Source: Stenotrophomonas maltophilia D457
GTDB taxonomy: Bacteria > Pseudomonadota > Gammaproteobacteria > Xanthomonadales > Xanthomonadaceae
Assembly (NCBI RefSeq): GCF_000284595.1
Contig: NC_017671.1
Location: 3,443,001-3,507,000 of the forward strand
Direction: 5' to 3'
DNA: 64,000 nucleotides
Part shown: piece by piece, positions 32,978 to 43,030 of the stretch
How the letters are laid out: every line of letters starts with the position of its first letter
How positions within the stretch are numbered: the first letter of the stretch is position 1
Position numbers and translations under genes: made by a program
Notes under the pieces: model-generated
What the model saw: the letters and a program-made list of their open reading frames with translations, nothing else
The model's database searches: none
What the model was told of the DNA's origin: nothing

Positions 32978-35041
32978 ATGCTCTCAGGCTTCGATGGTCT
33001 CCGCTTCAGCCACTGGCACCCCGAGATCCGCGACGACGGCGTGGTGGTTCTCTCCCTGGATCGCCAGGACAGCAGCGTCAATGCGATGTCGCAGGACGTG
33101 CTGCTGGAACTGGGCGACCTGCTTGAGCGCATTGCCCTGGACCCGCCCAAGGGCGTAGTCATCCAGTCGCTGAAGAAGGCCGGCTTCATTGCCGGTGCCG
33201 ACCTGAAGGAGTTCCAGGAATTCGACCGTCGCGGCACCGTCAACGACGCGATCCGGCGTGGCCAGGCCACCTACCAGAAGCTGGCCGAGCTGCCCTGCCC
33301 GACCGTGGCGGCCATCCACGGCCACTGCCTCGGCGGTGGCACCGAGCTTGCCCTGGCCTGCCGCTATCGCGTGGCCTCCAATGACAGCAGCACCCGCATC
33401 GGCCTGCCGGAAACCCAGCTGGGCATCTTCCCGGGGTGGGGTGGCAGCGCCCGCCTGCCGCAACTGGTAGGCGCCCCGGCAGCGATGGACATGATGCTGA
33501 CCGGCCGCACCCTGTCGGCCTCGGCCGCGCGTGGCATCGGCCTGGTCGACAAGGTGGTGGCACCGGCGGTGGTGCTCGACACGGCCGTTGCACTGGCGCT
33601 GTCCGGCACCACCCGCCCGTTCAAGCAGCGCGCCACGGCCTGGGCCACCAACACCTGGCTGGCACGCACGCTGCTGGCACCGCAGATGGTCAAGCAGGTC
33701 GCCCGCAAGGCGAAGAAGGACCAGTACCCGGCGCCGTACGCACTGATCAGCACCTGGCAGCGCAGTGGCGGCAAGCCGATCCAGGCCCGCCTGGACGCCG
33801 AGCGGCGTGCCGTGGTGAAGCTGGCCAGTACTCCGACCGCGCGCAACCTGATCCGTATCTTCTTCCTCACCGAACGCCTGAAGGGCCTCGGTGGCGGTGA
33901 TTCCGGCATCCGCCACGTGCACGTGGTCGGCGCCGGCGTGATGGGCGGCGACATCGCCGCGTGGGCCGCCTACAAGGGCTTCGAAGTGACCCTGCAGGAC
34001 CGCGAGCAGCGCTTCATCGACCCGGCCATGGAACGCGCGCAGGCGCTGTTCGCCAAGAAGGTGCGCGACGAGAGCAAGCGCCCGGCCGTGGCCGCGCGCC
34101 TGCGTGCCGACCTGGAAGGCAACGGCGTGGCCGAGGCCGACCTGGTGATCGAGGCAATCATCGAGAACCCCGAAGCCAAGCGTGCGCTGTACCAGACGCT
34201 TGAGCCGAAGATGAAGCAGGACGCCCTGCTGACCACCAACACCTCGTCGATTCCGCTGGTGGAACTGCGCGACCACATCCAGCGCCCGGCGCAGTTCGCG
34301 GGCCTGCACTACTTCAACCCGGTAGCGCAGATGCCGTTGGTGGAGATCATCCATCACGACGGCATGGCGCCGGAGACCGAGCGTCGCCTGGCCGCGTTCT
34401 GCAAGGCGCTGGGCAAGTTCCCGGTGCCGGTGGCCGGCAGCCCGGGCTTCCTGGTCAACCGCGTGCTGTTCCCGTACATGCTGGAAGCGGCCACCGCGTA
34501 TGCCGAGGGCATTCCGGGCCCGGTGATCGACAAGGCCGCGGTGAAGTTCGGCATGCCGATGGGCCCGATCGAACTGATCGATACCGTGGGCCTGGACGTG
34601 GCCGCCGGCGTCGGCCGCGAACTGGCGCCGTTCCTGGGCCTGCAGATCCCGGCCGCACTGCAGACGGTGGAACCGGACAAACGCGGCAAGAAGGATGGCC
34701 AGGGCATCTACACCTGGGAGAACGGCAAGCCGAAGAAGCCGGACGTGGCCAGCGACTACCAGGCCCCGGCCGATCTGGAGGACCGCCTGATCCTGCCGCT
34801 GTTGAACGAGGCGGTGGCCTGCCTTCACGAGGGCGTGGTGGCCGACGCGGACCTGCTGGATGCCGGCGTGATCTTCGGCACCGGTTTCGCACCGTTCCGC
34901 GGCGGTCCGATCCAGCACATCCGTGCGGTCGGTGCCGATGCGATCGTCGAGCGGTTGAAGGCGCTGCAGCAGCGCCATGGCGACCGTTTCGCGCCGCGTC
35001 CCGGCTGGGACAACCCCGTCCTGCGCGAACCGGTGGTCTGA
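32978..35041 (+). CDS. Fatty acid oxidation multienzyme (enoyl-CoA hydratase / 3-hydroxyacyl-CoA dehydrogenase)
   Basis: 687-aa FadB/FadJ-type protein. N-terminal crotonase domain (1-200) with IAGADLKEFQ oxyanion loop and catalytic Glu123 (GGGTELALACRYRVAS) and Glu145 (GLPETQLGI); NAD domain from about 310 with VVGAGVMGGDIAAW; dehydrogenase catalytic region FAGLHYFNPVAQMPLVEI. The last third is the 3HCDH dimer domain. No fadA thiolase follows, so this resembles FadJ or the standalone FadB of xanthomonads; the thiolase at 5.6 kb could supply the last step but is not linked. It is divergent from rpoE (235 bp between starts) and ends at a U-run terminator. FadB versus FadJ cannot be settled here. 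Confidence 0.94.
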   Translation: MLSGFDGLRFSHWHPEIRDDGVVVLSLDRQDSSVNAMSQDVLLELGDLLERIALDPPKGVVIQSLKKAGFIAGADLKEFQEFDRRGTVNDAIRRGQATYQKLAELPCPTVAAIHGHCLGGGTELALACRYRVASNDSSTRIGLPETQLGIFPGWGGSARLPQLVGAPAAMDMMLTGRTLSASAARGIGLVDKVVAPAVVLDTAVALALSGTTRPFKQRATAWATNTWLARTLLAPQMVKQVARKAKKDQYPAPYALISTWQRSGGKPIQARLDAERRAVVKLASTPTARNLIRIFFLTERLKGLGGGDSGIRHVHVVGAGVMGGDIAAWAAYKGFEVTLQDREQRFIDPAMERAQALFAKKVRDESKRPAVAARLRADLEGNGVAEADLVIEAIIENPEAKRALYQTLEPKMKQDALLTTNTSSIPLVELRDHIQRPAQFAGLHYFNPVAQMPLVEIIHHDGMAPETERRLAAFCKALGKFPVPVAGSPGFLVNRVLFPYMLEAATAYAEGIPGPVIDKAAVKFGMPMGPIELIDTVGLDVAAGVGRELAPFLGLQIPAALQTVEPDKRGKKDGQGIYTWENGKPKKPDVASDYQAPADLEDRLILPLLNEAVACLHEGVVADADLLDAGVIFGTGFAPFRGGPIQHIRAVGADAIVERLKALQQRHGDRFAPRPGWDNPVLREPVV

Positions 35042-35088
35042 GTTCATCGGCCGGGCCTGCGGCCCGGCACCCGCAGAGGCAACCGCCG

Positions 35089-35126
35089 AAGCCAGAGCCG
35101 GAGCAACAGCCGGCTCTGGCTTTTCT
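35089..35126 (+). terminator. Rho-independent terminator after fadB
   Basis: GCCAGAGCCG (35091-35100) pairs with CGGCTCTGGC (35111-35120), followed by TTTT; embedded in the left half of composite repeat 2. Confidence 0.8.
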
Positions 35127-35137
35127 GTTAGGCGGGC

Positions 35138-35235
35138 GGGGCGGTGTGGGCTTGCAGGACACGCCGTAAACCCATCCATGGGGGCTCGATGGCGCCATCC
35201 ATGGCGCCAACGGTCCTGCAAGCCCACACCGCCCC
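35138..35235 (+). repeat. Core hairpin C of composite 2
   Basis: 23-bp perfect outer stem (35138-35160 with 35213-35235), conserved segment ACGCCGTAAACCCATCC to GGGGGCTCGA and inner stem TGGCGCCAT-CC-ATGGCGCCA (35190-35209). Arms match those of copy F 15 kb away. Confidence 0.9.
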
Positions 35236-35279
35236 ACCCAGACAGTTTCCCGGTGACGGTTGCTGAACTGCGATGGCTG

Positions 35280-35304
35280 GTAGGTGTCGACCTTGGTCGA
35301 CACC
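35280..35304 (+). repeat. SMAG palindrome
   Basis: GTAG followed by GTGTCGACC-TT-GGTCGACAC; related copies with the same stem occur at 43446 and 50139. Confidence 0.8.
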
Positions 35305-35384
35305 AGGAGCGAAGCGACCGGCGTTTGATTTTGATTTTCTTTTTTCTTCTCCGTGGCTGGACGCACACGGAAACTGTCAGAGGT

Positions 35385-35482
35385 CGGGCGGGTGGGTTGC
35401 GCAGGACCGTTGGCGCCATGGATGGCGCCATCGAGCCCCCATGGACGGGTTTACGGCGTGTCCTGCGCAACCCACCCGCCCG
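35385..35482 (-). repeat. Core hairpin D of composite 2
   Basis: 23-bp perfect outer stem (35385-35407 with 35460-35482), inner stem TGGCGCCAT-GG-ATGGCGCCA (35411-35430), conserved segment on the minus strand. It faces copy C, and its arm sequence differs from C while staying fully paired. Confidence 0.9.
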
Positions 35483-35642
35483 GCCAAGCGCGGCTTTTGA
35501 TCTTGCTTCCGCCTTCAGCGCCCCCCACAGCCACGAGGGGCTGCGCCGTTGGCTGGAACACCCTGTTACCCATACGGGGCATGTGCCCGTCACAGCTGCA
35601 TGCGATGCTCACCACCTGATCCCTGCCAGTGAGAACGCCCGC

Positions 35643-36506
<864 letters not shown>

Positions 36507-36551
36507 ACATCGCGTGTTGCACACATCTGAAGGTGTATCCCTGCACCCGGC

Positions 36552-36581
36552 GTTGACGCTACAGTCACCCGCTGATCATTG
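36552..36581 (+). promoter_or_regulatory. Candidate promoter of aqpZ
   Basis: GTTGACG at 36552-36558 resembles a -35 box; ATCATT or TCATTG about 16-17 bp downstream is a weak -10. The CRP-type site directly follows, at the place where transcription would start. Confidence 0.35.
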
Positions 36582-36584
36582 AAA

Positions 36585-36600
36585 TGTGACATAAATCACA
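36585..36600. promoter_or_regulatory. Perfect CRP/Clp operator
   Basis: TGTGACATAAATCACA is TGTGA-N6-TCACA without a mismatch. It lies 28 bp before the aqpZ start codon. In xanthomonads this sequence is read by Clp, the CRP homolog that responds to cyclic-di-GMP rather than cAMP. Confidence 0.75.
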
Positions 36601-36627
36601 CTTTCGACCGTCAAAGGAGTGCAACAC

Positions 36628-37347
36628 ATGAGCATGGGTAAACGCTTGTCCGCCGAGTTCCTCGGCACGTTCTGGCTGGTTCTGGGTGGCTGTGGCAGTG
36701 CGGTGCTGGCCGCCAAGTTCGGTGGCGACGGCAATCCGCTGGGTATCGGTTTCCTCGGCGTGGCGCTGGCCTTCGGCCTGACCGTGGTGACCGGCGCCTA
36801 TGCGTTCGGCCATATCTCCGGCGCGCACTTCAACCCGGCAGTCAGCGTCGGGCTGTGGGCCGGTGGTCGTTTCCCGACCAGGGATCTGGTGCCCTACATC
36901 ATCGCCCAGGTTGCCGGCGGCCTGCTGGCCGGCTTCATCCTGCTGCAGATCGCCTCCGGCGCCACTGGCTTCGCCATCGATGGCAGCCAGGCGGGTGCGT
37001 TCGCCAGCAATGGCTATGGCACGCTGTCGCCCGGCGGCTACAGCGTGGCAGCCGCCTTCCTGTGCGAAGTGGTGCTGACGGCGGTGTTCCTGATCGTGAT
37101 CATGGGTTCCACCCACGGCAAGGCACCGGCCGGTTTCGCCCCGCTGGCGATCGGCCTGTCGCTGACCCTGATCCACCTGATCAGCATTCCGGTCACCAAC
37201 ACCTCGGTGAACCCGGCCCGCTCCACCGCCGTGGCCTTCTTTGCCGGCAGCGGCGCAGTCAGCCAGCTGTGGCTGTTCTGGGTCGCTCCCCTGCTGGGCG
37301 GCGCGATCGGCGGCCTGATCTACAAGTGGATCGGCAGCGACCGCTGA
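36628..37347 (+). CDS. aqpZ: Aquaporin Z
   Basis: Water channel of 239 aa with six membrane helices. Both half-helix signatures are present: HFNPAVSVG and SVNPARSTA (NPA twice). The narrow water-specific pore is expected because the residues resemble AqpZ rather than GlpF, and no glycerol genes are near. ATG 36628 ([16 protein letters not shown]) is used because AGGAG lies 8 bp before it; an upstream ATG at 36619 overlaps that site. A perfect TGTGA-N6-TCACA sequence lies 28 bp upstream. A 12-bp stem hairpin follows the gene. Confidence 0.95.
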   Translation: MSMGKRLSAEFLGTFWLVLGGCGSAVLAAKFGGDGNPLGIGFLGVALAFGLTVVTGAYAFGHISGAHFNPAVSVGLWAGGRFPTRDLVPYIIAQVAGGLLAGFILLQIASGATGFAIDGSQAGAFASNGYGTLSPGGYSVAAAFLCEVVLTAVFLIVIMGSTHGKAPAGFAPLAIGLSLTLIHLISIPVTNTSVNPARSTAVAFFAGSGAVSQLWLFWVAPLLGGAIGGLIYKWIGSDR

Positions 37348-37360
37348 TCCTCGCGACTCC

Positions 37361-37387
37361 CATTGCGGCCGACCCTCGGCCGCAATG
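37361..37387 (+). terminator. Hairpin terminator after aqpZ
   Basis: 12-bp perfect stem CATTGCGGCCGA / TCGGCCGCAATG with CCC loop, 14 bp after the stop, followed by GTTACTTCT. Confidence 0.65.
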
Positions 37388-37544
37388 GTTACTTCTGCAA
37401 CCGCGAATTGTGCGATTGCTCACGTTCCGTTAAGGTTGAGTTGACCGTCCGTGCACATGCCGGATGGGGCGGCATCCGGGGATGGGATGCCACGGCCGCC
37501 GGCCCTGCTGGCGGAGCCAAACAACTCATCACCTTGGGGGATGC

Positions 37545-38003
37545 ATGAAGTTCGTGCCTGTCATCTTGTCGAGCCTGCTGTTCGCTGCGGCCCAGGCCGC
37601 CGCGCAGGCGCCGTCCGAATGTCCTTCGCTGCCAGCCAGCAGTGGCCTGCAGTGGCAGCAGCAGGTGCAGGCCGATTTCCTGGTCTGCCGCGCCAGCACC
37701 CCTGATGGCCGCGAAGTACTGAGCCTGATGCTCAGCGCGCGTGACCCCGCCATTCCGCTGAGCCGCTCGCTGCGCCAGGAAAAAGGCAGCTTCGGCGGTG
37801 AATCGCTGTACTGGTACCAGCCCGACCTGGGCGGCCAGCAACCGCCGGGTTACGCCGAACGGCGCATCAGCGTGGTCAAGATCGACAAAGGGCGTTACGC
37901 GCAGATTGCGCTGTATCCGGACAGCGCGCAGGAGCTGAGCTCACTGCAGCAGCTGGCGCAGGGCATGAGCCTGACCCCTTCGGCCGTGGCCGCCGGGCGC
38001 TGA
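37545..38003 (+). CDS. Secreted hypothetical protein
   Basis: 152 aa, ATG 37545 after TTGGGGG. A Sec signal peptide (KFVPVILSSLLFAAAQAAAQA) is followed by a small mature domain of about 130 aa with two Cys (CPSLP and LVCRAS) that may form a disulfide. Strand-rich segments YWYQPDLGG and RRISVVKIDKGRYAQIALYP are visible. I recognise no family. It is transcribed alone in the same direction as aqpZ and ends just before a SMAG pair. Confidence 0.7.
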   Translation: MKFVPVILSSLLFAAAQAAAQAPSECPSLPASSGLQWQQQVQADFLVCRASTPDGREVLSLMLSARDPAIPLSRSLRQEKGSFGGESLYWYQPDLGGQQPPGYAERRISVVKIDKGRYAQIALYPDSAQELSSLQQLAQGMSLTPSAVAAGR

Positions 38004-38052
38004 AGGTGACGGGGATGACTGCCTGGCAGCATCCCCGCAATGCACCTCGATC

Positions 38053-38130
38053 GGCAGGCAGTGCCGGCCGCCGGCCGGCAAACCCTTCGGTCCTGATCAA
38101 AAGCAGGTGCCGGCCGGCGGCCGGCACTAC
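38053..38130. repeat. SMAG inverted pair
   Basis: Left: GCAGTGCCGGCCGCCGGCCGGCA (38057-38080, GCAG head variant). Right, on the minus strand: GTAG head at 38130-38127 and stem GTGCCGGCC / GGCCGGCAC. It sits between convergent genes, touching the stop of the second pirin gene. Confidence 0.8.
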
Positions 38131-38131
38131 C

Positions 38132-38983
38132 TCAGAACCTGCCTTCCTGGAAATCGACGAAGGCCTGCATCAGTTCCTGCCGCGTGTTCATCACGAACGG
38201 GCCGTGCCGCATCACCGGCTCGCGCAACGGACGGCCGGCCACCAGGATCAGCCGCGCGCCTTCGCTGCCAGCCGAAACATGCAGCTGTTCGCCGCCGCCC
38301 AGCACCGCCAGCTCCTGGCGCGCAACATCACGGGCGGCGTCCTGTTCACCCACCGTCAGTCCGCCTTCAAATACATAGGCAAAGGCGTTATGGCCTTCCG
38401 GCAGCGTGTAAGTCCAGGCCCGGTCGGGCGCCAACGTGATGTCGAGATACAGCGGCTCGGTGGCCGGCTGCACGATCGGGCCGCGGGTGCCGTCGACCGA
38501 GCCGGCGATCACCTTCACTTCCACGCCGGCTGCCGGCTGCACCACGGGAATGCGCTCGGGCGCGAACTCCTGGTACTTCGGCTCGGTCATCTTCTCCTTC
38601 GCCGGCAGGTTCACCCACAGCTGGAATCCACGCATCTGCCCGCTTTCCTGCTCGGGCATCTCCGAGTGCACCAGGCCGCGGCCAGCGGTCATCCACTGCA
38701 CGCTGCCCGGGGTCAACAGGCCTTCGTTGCCATGGTTGTCGCGATGCCGCATGCGTCCGTCGAGCATGTAGGTGACGGTCTCGAAACCGCGGTGCGGGTG
38801 TTCCGGGAAGCCGGCGATGTAGTCCTCGGCCCGGTCGGTGCCGAATTCATCGAGCAGCAGGAACGGGTCCAGGTCCGGCAGCGTCGGGCCGCCGATGACG
38901 CGGGTCAGGCGCACGCCGGCACCGTCGGAGGTGGGCATGCCACGGATGGTGCGCAGCACGCGGACCGGTTCGGGAAGGCTCAT
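38132..38983 (-). CDS. Pirin family protein 2
   Basis: 283-aa bicupin, more like the well-studied YhhW and human pirin: HPHRGFETVTYML and GSVQWMTAGRGLVHSE hold the metal ligands (His, His, His, Glu). FLLLDEFGTD is the N-terminal signature, and HNAFAYVFEGGLTVG lies in the second cupin. It may act as a quercetin 2,3-dioxygenase. ATG 38983 is preceded by AGGAG. It is divergent from cstA with 215 bp between. Similarity to pirin 1 is limited to the metal sites and the GDV/GSV loop, so these are old paralogs. Confidence 0.92.
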   Translation of the reverse strand: MSLPEPVRVLRTIRGMPTSDGAGVRLTRVIGGPTLPDLDPFLLLDEFGTDRAEDYIAGFPEHPHRGFETVTYMLDGRMRHRDNHGNEGLLTPGSVQWMTAGRGLVHSEMPEQESGQMRGFQLWVNLPAKEKMTEPKYQEFAPERIPVVQPAAGVEVKVIAGSVDGTRGPIVQPATEPLYLDITLAPDRAWTYTLPEGHNAFAYVFEGGLTVGEQDAARDVARQELAVLGGGEQLHVSAGSEGARLILVAGRPLREPVMRHGPFVMNTRQELMQAFVDFQEGRF

Positions 38984-39101
38984 GGCGACTCCTGTGGGAT
39001 GGATGCCCCTGAAGATGGACGCCACATGGCCGTACGCCAATGGATGGCACCGCAACCAATTGTTCCATCCCTGATGTTGGCTGCACGTCAGCGCCACCGT
39101 C

Positions 39102-39120
39102 GTACGACCAAAGTACTACC
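39102..39120. promoter_or_regulatory. Candidate operator between pirin 2 and cstA
   Basis: GTACGACCAAAGTACTACC stands out as a direct/inverted arrangement of GTAC half-sites around ACCAAA, 79-97 bp before the cstA start. Acetate/pyruvate-switch regulators of the CrbR/ErdR type are possible readers; I cannot confirm that from the sequence. Confidence 0.3.
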
Positions 39121-39198
39121 GCCGATTCGTCCTGTGCCAATTGACCCTGTCGTGGGCAAGCAGGACTCTTTGACTGTCTTTCCGGGAGAGAGCACCTC

Positions 39199-41280
39199 AT
39201 GAAAGGGTTTTCCAAACTGGGCTGGGCGGCACTCGCCCTGCTCGGCGCATTCTGTCTGGGCACCGTCGCCCTGCGCCGCGGCGAGCACATCAACGCACTG
39301 TGGATCGTGGTGGCCGCGGTCTCGCTGTACCTGGTCGCCTACCGCTTCTACAGCCTGTTCATCGCCAACAAGGTGATGCAGCTGGATCCGACCCGGGCCA
39401 CCCCGGCGGTGATCAACAACGATGGCCTGGACTACGTGCCGACCAACAAGCACGTGCTGTTCGGCCACCACTTCGCCGCCATTGCCGGCGCCGGCCCGCT
39501 GGTCGGCCCGGTGCTGGCCGCGCAGATGGGCTACCTGCCCGGCCTGCTGTGGCTGGTGGTGGGCGTGGTGCTGGCCGGCGCAGTGCAGGACTTCATGGTG
39601 CTGTTCCTGTCCAGCCGTCGCAACGGCCGCTCGCTGGGTGACCTGGTGCGCGAGGAGATGGGCCAGGTACCCGGCACCATCGCCCTGTTCGGTGCGTTCC
39701 TGATCATGATCATCATCCTGGCGGTGCTGGCGATGGTGGTGGTCAAGGCGCTGGCCGAAAGCCCGTGGGGCATGTTCACGGTGATCGCGACGATGCCCAT
39801 CGCGATCCTGATGGGCGTGTACATGCGCTACATCCGCCCCGGCAGGATCGGCGAGATTTCGGTGGTTGGCCTGATCCTGCTGCTGGCCGCGATCTGGTAC
39901 GGCGGCAAGGTCGCCGCCGACCCGGTGTGGGGGCCGGCGTTCACCTTCACCGGCACCCAGATCACCTGGATGCTGATCGGCTACGGCTTCGTCGCCTCGG
40001 TGCTGCCGGTGTGGCTGCTGCTGGCCCCGCGTGACTACCTGTCGACCTTCCTCAAGATCGGCACCATCATCGCGCTGGCCATCGGCATCCTGGTGGTGAT
40101 GCCGGAACTGAAGATGCCGGCGCTGACCCAGTTCGCCGCCAGCGGTGATGGCCCGGTGTGGAAGGGCGGCATGTTCCCCTTCCTGTTCATCACCATCGCC
40201 TGCGGTGCGGTCTCCGGTTTCCACGCACTGATCTCCTCCGGCACCACGCCGAAGCTGCTGGCCAATGAAGCGCACATGCGCTACATCGGCTACGGCGGCA
40301 TGCTGATGGAATCGTTCGTGGCGGTGATGGCGCTGGTGGCGGCCTCGATCATCGATCCGGGCATCTACTTCGCGATGAACAGCCCGGCCGCCGTGATCGG
40401 TGCCGATGCAGCCTCGGCGGCGCACTACATCACCAACACCTGGGGCTTCACCATTACCCCCGAGCAGTTGACCGCGACCGCGGCCGCCATTGGTGAACCG
40501 ACCATCCTGCACCGCGCCGGTGGTGCACCGACGCTGGCGGTAGGCATCGCGCAGATCCTGCACGAAGCGATTCCCAGTGGCAGCGACGCGATGATGGCGT
40601 TCTGGTACCACTTCGCGATCCTGTTCGAAGCCTTGTTCATCCTGACCGCGGTGGACGCCGGTACCCGCGCCGGGCGCTTCATGCTGCAGGACCTGCTGGG
40701 CAACTTCGTGCCGGCCCTGAAGAAGACCGAGTCGTGGACCGCCAACATCATCGGTACCGCCGGCTGCGTGGCGCTGTGGGGCTACCTGCTCTACACCGGC
40801 GTGGTCGATCCGTTCGGCGGCATCCAGACGCTGTGGCCGCTGTTCGGCATCTCCAACCAGATGCTGGCTGGCATCGCGCTGATGCTGGGCACGGTGGTGC
40901 TGTTCAAGATGAAGCGTGACCGCTATGCGTGGGTCACTGCGGTACCGGCGGTGTGGCTGCTGATCTGCACCACCTACGCCGGCTTCATCAAGATCTTCGA
41001 CAGCAACCCGGCGCAGGGTTTCCTGGCGCAGGCACACAAGTTCCAGGCCGCGCTCGCCAGCGATACGATCACTGCACCGGCCAAGTCGGTGGCGCAGATG
41101 AAGCAGATCGTGGTCAACGCCTACGTCAACACCGGCCTGACCGCGCTGTTCCTGCTGGTGGTCGGCGCGGTGCTGGTGTATTCGATCAAGACCATCCTGG
41201 CGGCACGCCGCAACCCGCAGCGCAGCGACCGCGAGACCCCGTACGTGGCGCTGAAGCCGCATGAAATGGTGGATCTGTGA
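39199..41280 (+). CDS. cstA: Carbon starvation protein A (pyruvate / peptide transporter)
   Basis: Inner-membrane transporter of 693 aa with about 16 helices. Family features include [20 protein letters not shown] near residue 85, [35 protein letters not shown] and [16 protein letters not shown]. In E. coli CstA and its relative BtsT take up peptides and pyruvate under carbon limitation. The stop codon TGA overlaps the start of the small ybdD gene (TGATG), an old partnership in the family. ATG 39199 follows GGGAGAG. Regulation may run through the GTAC-type site upstream. Confidence 0.94.
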   Translation: MKGFSKLGWAALALLGAFCLGTVALRRGEHINALWIVVAAVSLYLVAYRFYSLFIANKVMQLDPTRATPAVINNDGLDYVPTNKHVLFGHHFAAIAGAGPLVGPVLAAQMGYLPGLLWLVVGVVLAGAVQDFMVLFLSSRRNGRSLGDLVREEMGQVPGTIALFGAFLIMIIILAVLAMVVVKALAESPWGMFTVIATMPIAILMGVYMRYIRPGRIGEISVVGLILLLAAIWYGGKVAADPVWGPAFTFTGTQITWMLIGYGFVASVLPVWLLLAPRDYLSTFLKIGTIIALAIGILVVMPELKMPALTQFAASGDGPVWKGGMFPFLFITIACGAVSGFHALISSGTTPKLLANEAHMRYIGYGGMLMESFVAVMALVAASIIDPGIYFAMNSPAAVIGADAASAAHYITNTWGFTITPEQLTATAAAIGEPTILHRAGGAPTLAVGIAQILHEAIPSGSDAMMAFWYHFAILFEALFILTAVDAGTRAGRFMLQDLLGNFVPALKKTESWTANIIGTAGCVALWGYLLYTGVVDPFGGIQTLWPLFGISNQMLAGIALMLGTVVLFKMKRDRYAWVTAVPAVWLLICTTYAGFIKIFDSNPAQGFLAQAHKFQAALASDTITAPAKSVAQMKQIVVNAYVNTGLTALFLLVVGAVLVYSIKTILAARRNPQRSDRETPYVALKPHEMVDL

Positions 41281-41504
41281 TGAGCACGCAACTGGTTCCC
41301 GCCGGCCAGTACCAGGCGCACCGCCGCATCTGGCGGCGCCTGGTGCAGACCGCACGACTGTGCTGTGGCATTCCTGATTACGACAATTACGTCCGGCACA
41401 TGCTGGATAAGCACCCGGACCAGGAGCCGATGGATTACAAGACGTTCTTCCGCGAGCGCCAGGAAGCGCGTTACGGCGGGCGCAACGGCGGGCGCTGCTG
41501 CTGA
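41280..41504 (+). CDS. YbdD/YjiX family small protein
   Basis: 74-aa cysteine-containing protein that almost always follows cstA. It has the family core [17 protein letters not shown] and [23 protein letters not shown]. No membrane helix; it is cytoplasmic and is thought to be needed for CstA/BtsT transport activity. ATG 41280 overlaps the cstA stop by one base. The C-terminus GGRNGGRCC adds a CC pair. Confidence 0.92.
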   Translation: MSTQLVPAGQYQAHRRIWRRLVQTARLCCGIPDYDNYVRHMLDKHPDQEPMDYKTFFRERQEARYGGRNGGRCC

Positions 41505-41537
41505 GGGCCAGGCCTGCCTTTCAGCAGGCAAAAGAAA

Positions 41538-41599
41538 GCCGAGCGCGGGCTCGGCTCTACACGGGCAGAGCGGGTTCGCGGCGCACGCCGCGAACCCGC
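41538..41599. repeat. SMAG plus large palindrome, converging terminator
   Basis: A SMAG element on the minus strand (GTAG head at 41560-41557, stem AGCCGAGC / GCTCGGCT) is followed by a 13-bp perfect hairpin GCGGGTTCGCGGC / GCCGCGAACCCGC at 41570-41599. They lie between the convergent ybdD and DUF819 genes. Confidence 0.75.
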
Positions 41600-41621
41600 A
41601 ACAGGATCGTCCGGCCAGGAC

Positions 41622-42872
41622 TCAGGCGCCGGCCATCCACTTCAGGATCAGGCCGGTGACATACGCCAGCCCGGTGCCGGTGGCATAGCCCACCGTACCC
41701 AGCAGCACGCCCACCGGGGCCAGCGTCGGATGGAAGGCTGCGGCCACCACGGGGGCCGAGGCGGCCGCGCCGATGTTGCCCTGCGAACCGATCGCGAAGA
41801 AGAACAGCGGCGCGCGCAGCAGCTTGGCTACCACCCACAGCACCAGCACGTGCGTGGCCATCCAGATCGCGCCAAGCAGGAACAGCCACGGCCGATCCAG
41901 CAGCGACAGCAGGTTCATCTGCATGCCGATGCAGGCGATCAGGAAGTACAGGAACACCGTGCCCAGCCGCGAAGCGCCTGCGGCTTCCAGCCGGCGCGCA
42001 CGGGTGAAGCTCAGGCCCAGGCCCATCGCCGTGGACAGCAGGATCACCCAGACGAACTGGCTGTCGAGGCTGAACTGGCTGGCCCAGCTGACATTGGCCT
42101 TGAACCAGCCCGACAACGGCGCGGCGATGGCATGGGCCAGGCCGACGCCACCCAATGCCACGCCAACGATCACCATCAGGTCGGTCATGCTGGGAATGCG
42201 CGCGTTCTGTGCCTCGTAGGCGCTGATGCGTGCCTTCATCTCGTCGATGGCGCGGGTGTCGGCACCGTTGCGGGTATCGATCTGCTGCGCGCGGTTGGCC
42301 AAAAACAGCAGGATCGCCATCCACAGGCTGGCGCAGGCCACGTCGACCACCGCGAACTGGCCAAAGGTGGTGGCATCGGTGCCGAACACCTCGCGCATGG
42401 CCACCATGTTGGCGCCGCCACCGATCCAGCTGCCGGCCAGCGCGGCCATGCCGGCCCAGGTATCACCGGCCACCGTTTCCGGATGGATCAGCTTCATCAG
42501 CTGGAACGAGACGATGGCGCCGAGCATGATGCCGGCGGTACCGGCACAGAACACGATCAGCAGCTTTGGGCCGAGCTTGATGACGCCTTTCAGGTCGATC
42601 GACAGTGTCAGCAGGACCAGCGCAGCGGGCAGCAGCACGTCGCGCGCGACCGGGTTGTAGAGCGAGGTGTTGTGGCCATCGATGACACCGGCGGTGTTGT
42701 AGATGGCGGGGATGAAGTAGCACAGCAGCAGTGCCGGCACCCAGGCGAAGATCTTCTTCAACAACGGGGTCGGACCACTGGCGGCCCAGAAGATCAGGGC
42801 CAGGGTGGCGGCAATCAGGCCCAGTCCAACGATGTCGTTGCTGATCAGGGCGGTAGCGGGTTCGGTCGGCAT
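41622..42872 (-). CDS. DUF819 family membrane protein (putative transporter)
   Basis: 416 aa with about ten membrane helices (YjcL-like). Features: [17 protein letters not shown] at the N-terminus, [20 protein letters not shown], and [21 protein letters not shown]. The G-G-A-N motif in helix 5 region is typical. DUF819 proteins are thought to transport an anionic metabolite, but no substrate is known. ATG 42872 follows AGAGGATCC. Just ahead of it, within the probable 5' leader, there is an intrinsic terminator hairpin (42902-42928), so expression may be attenuated. Confidence 0.88.
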   Translation of the reverse strand: MPTEPATALISNDIVGLGLIAATLALIFWAASGPTPLLKKIFAWVPALLLCYFIPAIYNTAGVIDGHNTSLYNPVARDVLLPAALVLLTLSIDLKGVIKLGPKLLIVFCAGTAGIMLGAIVSFQLMKLIHPETVAGDTWAGMAALAGSWIGGGANMVAMREVFGTDATTFGQFAVVDVACASLWMAILLFLANRAQQIDTRNGADTRAIDEMKARISAYEAQNARIPSMTDLMVIVGVALGGVGLAHAIAAPLSGWFKANVSWASQFSLDSQFVWVILLSTAMGLGLSFTRARRLEAAGASRLGTVFLYFLIACIGMQMNLLSLLDRPWLFLLGAIWMATHVLVLWVVAKLLRAPLFFFAIGSQGNIGAAASAPVVAAAFHPTLAPVGVLLGTVGYATGTGLAYVTGLILKWMAGA

Positions 42873-42901
42873 GGGATCCTCTGTCGATCGAAAGAGCGGA
42901 G

Positions 42902-42928
42902 AAAAAAAAGCGCCGCATGAAGCGGCGC
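42902..42928 (-). terminator. Intrinsic terminator hairpin in the DUF819 leader
   Basis: On the minus strand GCGCCGC-TTCAT-GCGGCGC followed by TTTTTTTT. It ends 30 nt before the DUF819 start codon in the same orientation. It can serve as a transcription attenuator for that gene or as the end of colS read-through. Confidence 0.88.
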
Positions 42929-43030
42929 AGGTCGAGATTAACATTGTCTTCACGCCTGGTCATGCTGCGCTGCTTGTCGCCTTCCCCTGCATTGACGACG
43001 ATTGCGGCATCACCGTTGTGGAGCAGGCCC

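Larger units (their letters stand above)
35050..35500. repeat. Composite inverted repeat 2 (two facing units)
   Basis: The 600-bp gap between fadB and the first pirin contains no gene. It starts with GCCGGGCC-TGC-GGCCCGGC (35050-35068) and CACCCGCAGAGGC, then the fadB terminator, core hairpin C (35138-35235), GACAGTTT, a SMAG element (35280), a T-rich centre, GTCAGAGGTC and core hairpin D (35385-35482). The right outer GC hairpin is missing or degraded. From 35501 to 35642 I see no feature beyond the pirin leader. Confidence 0.82.
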
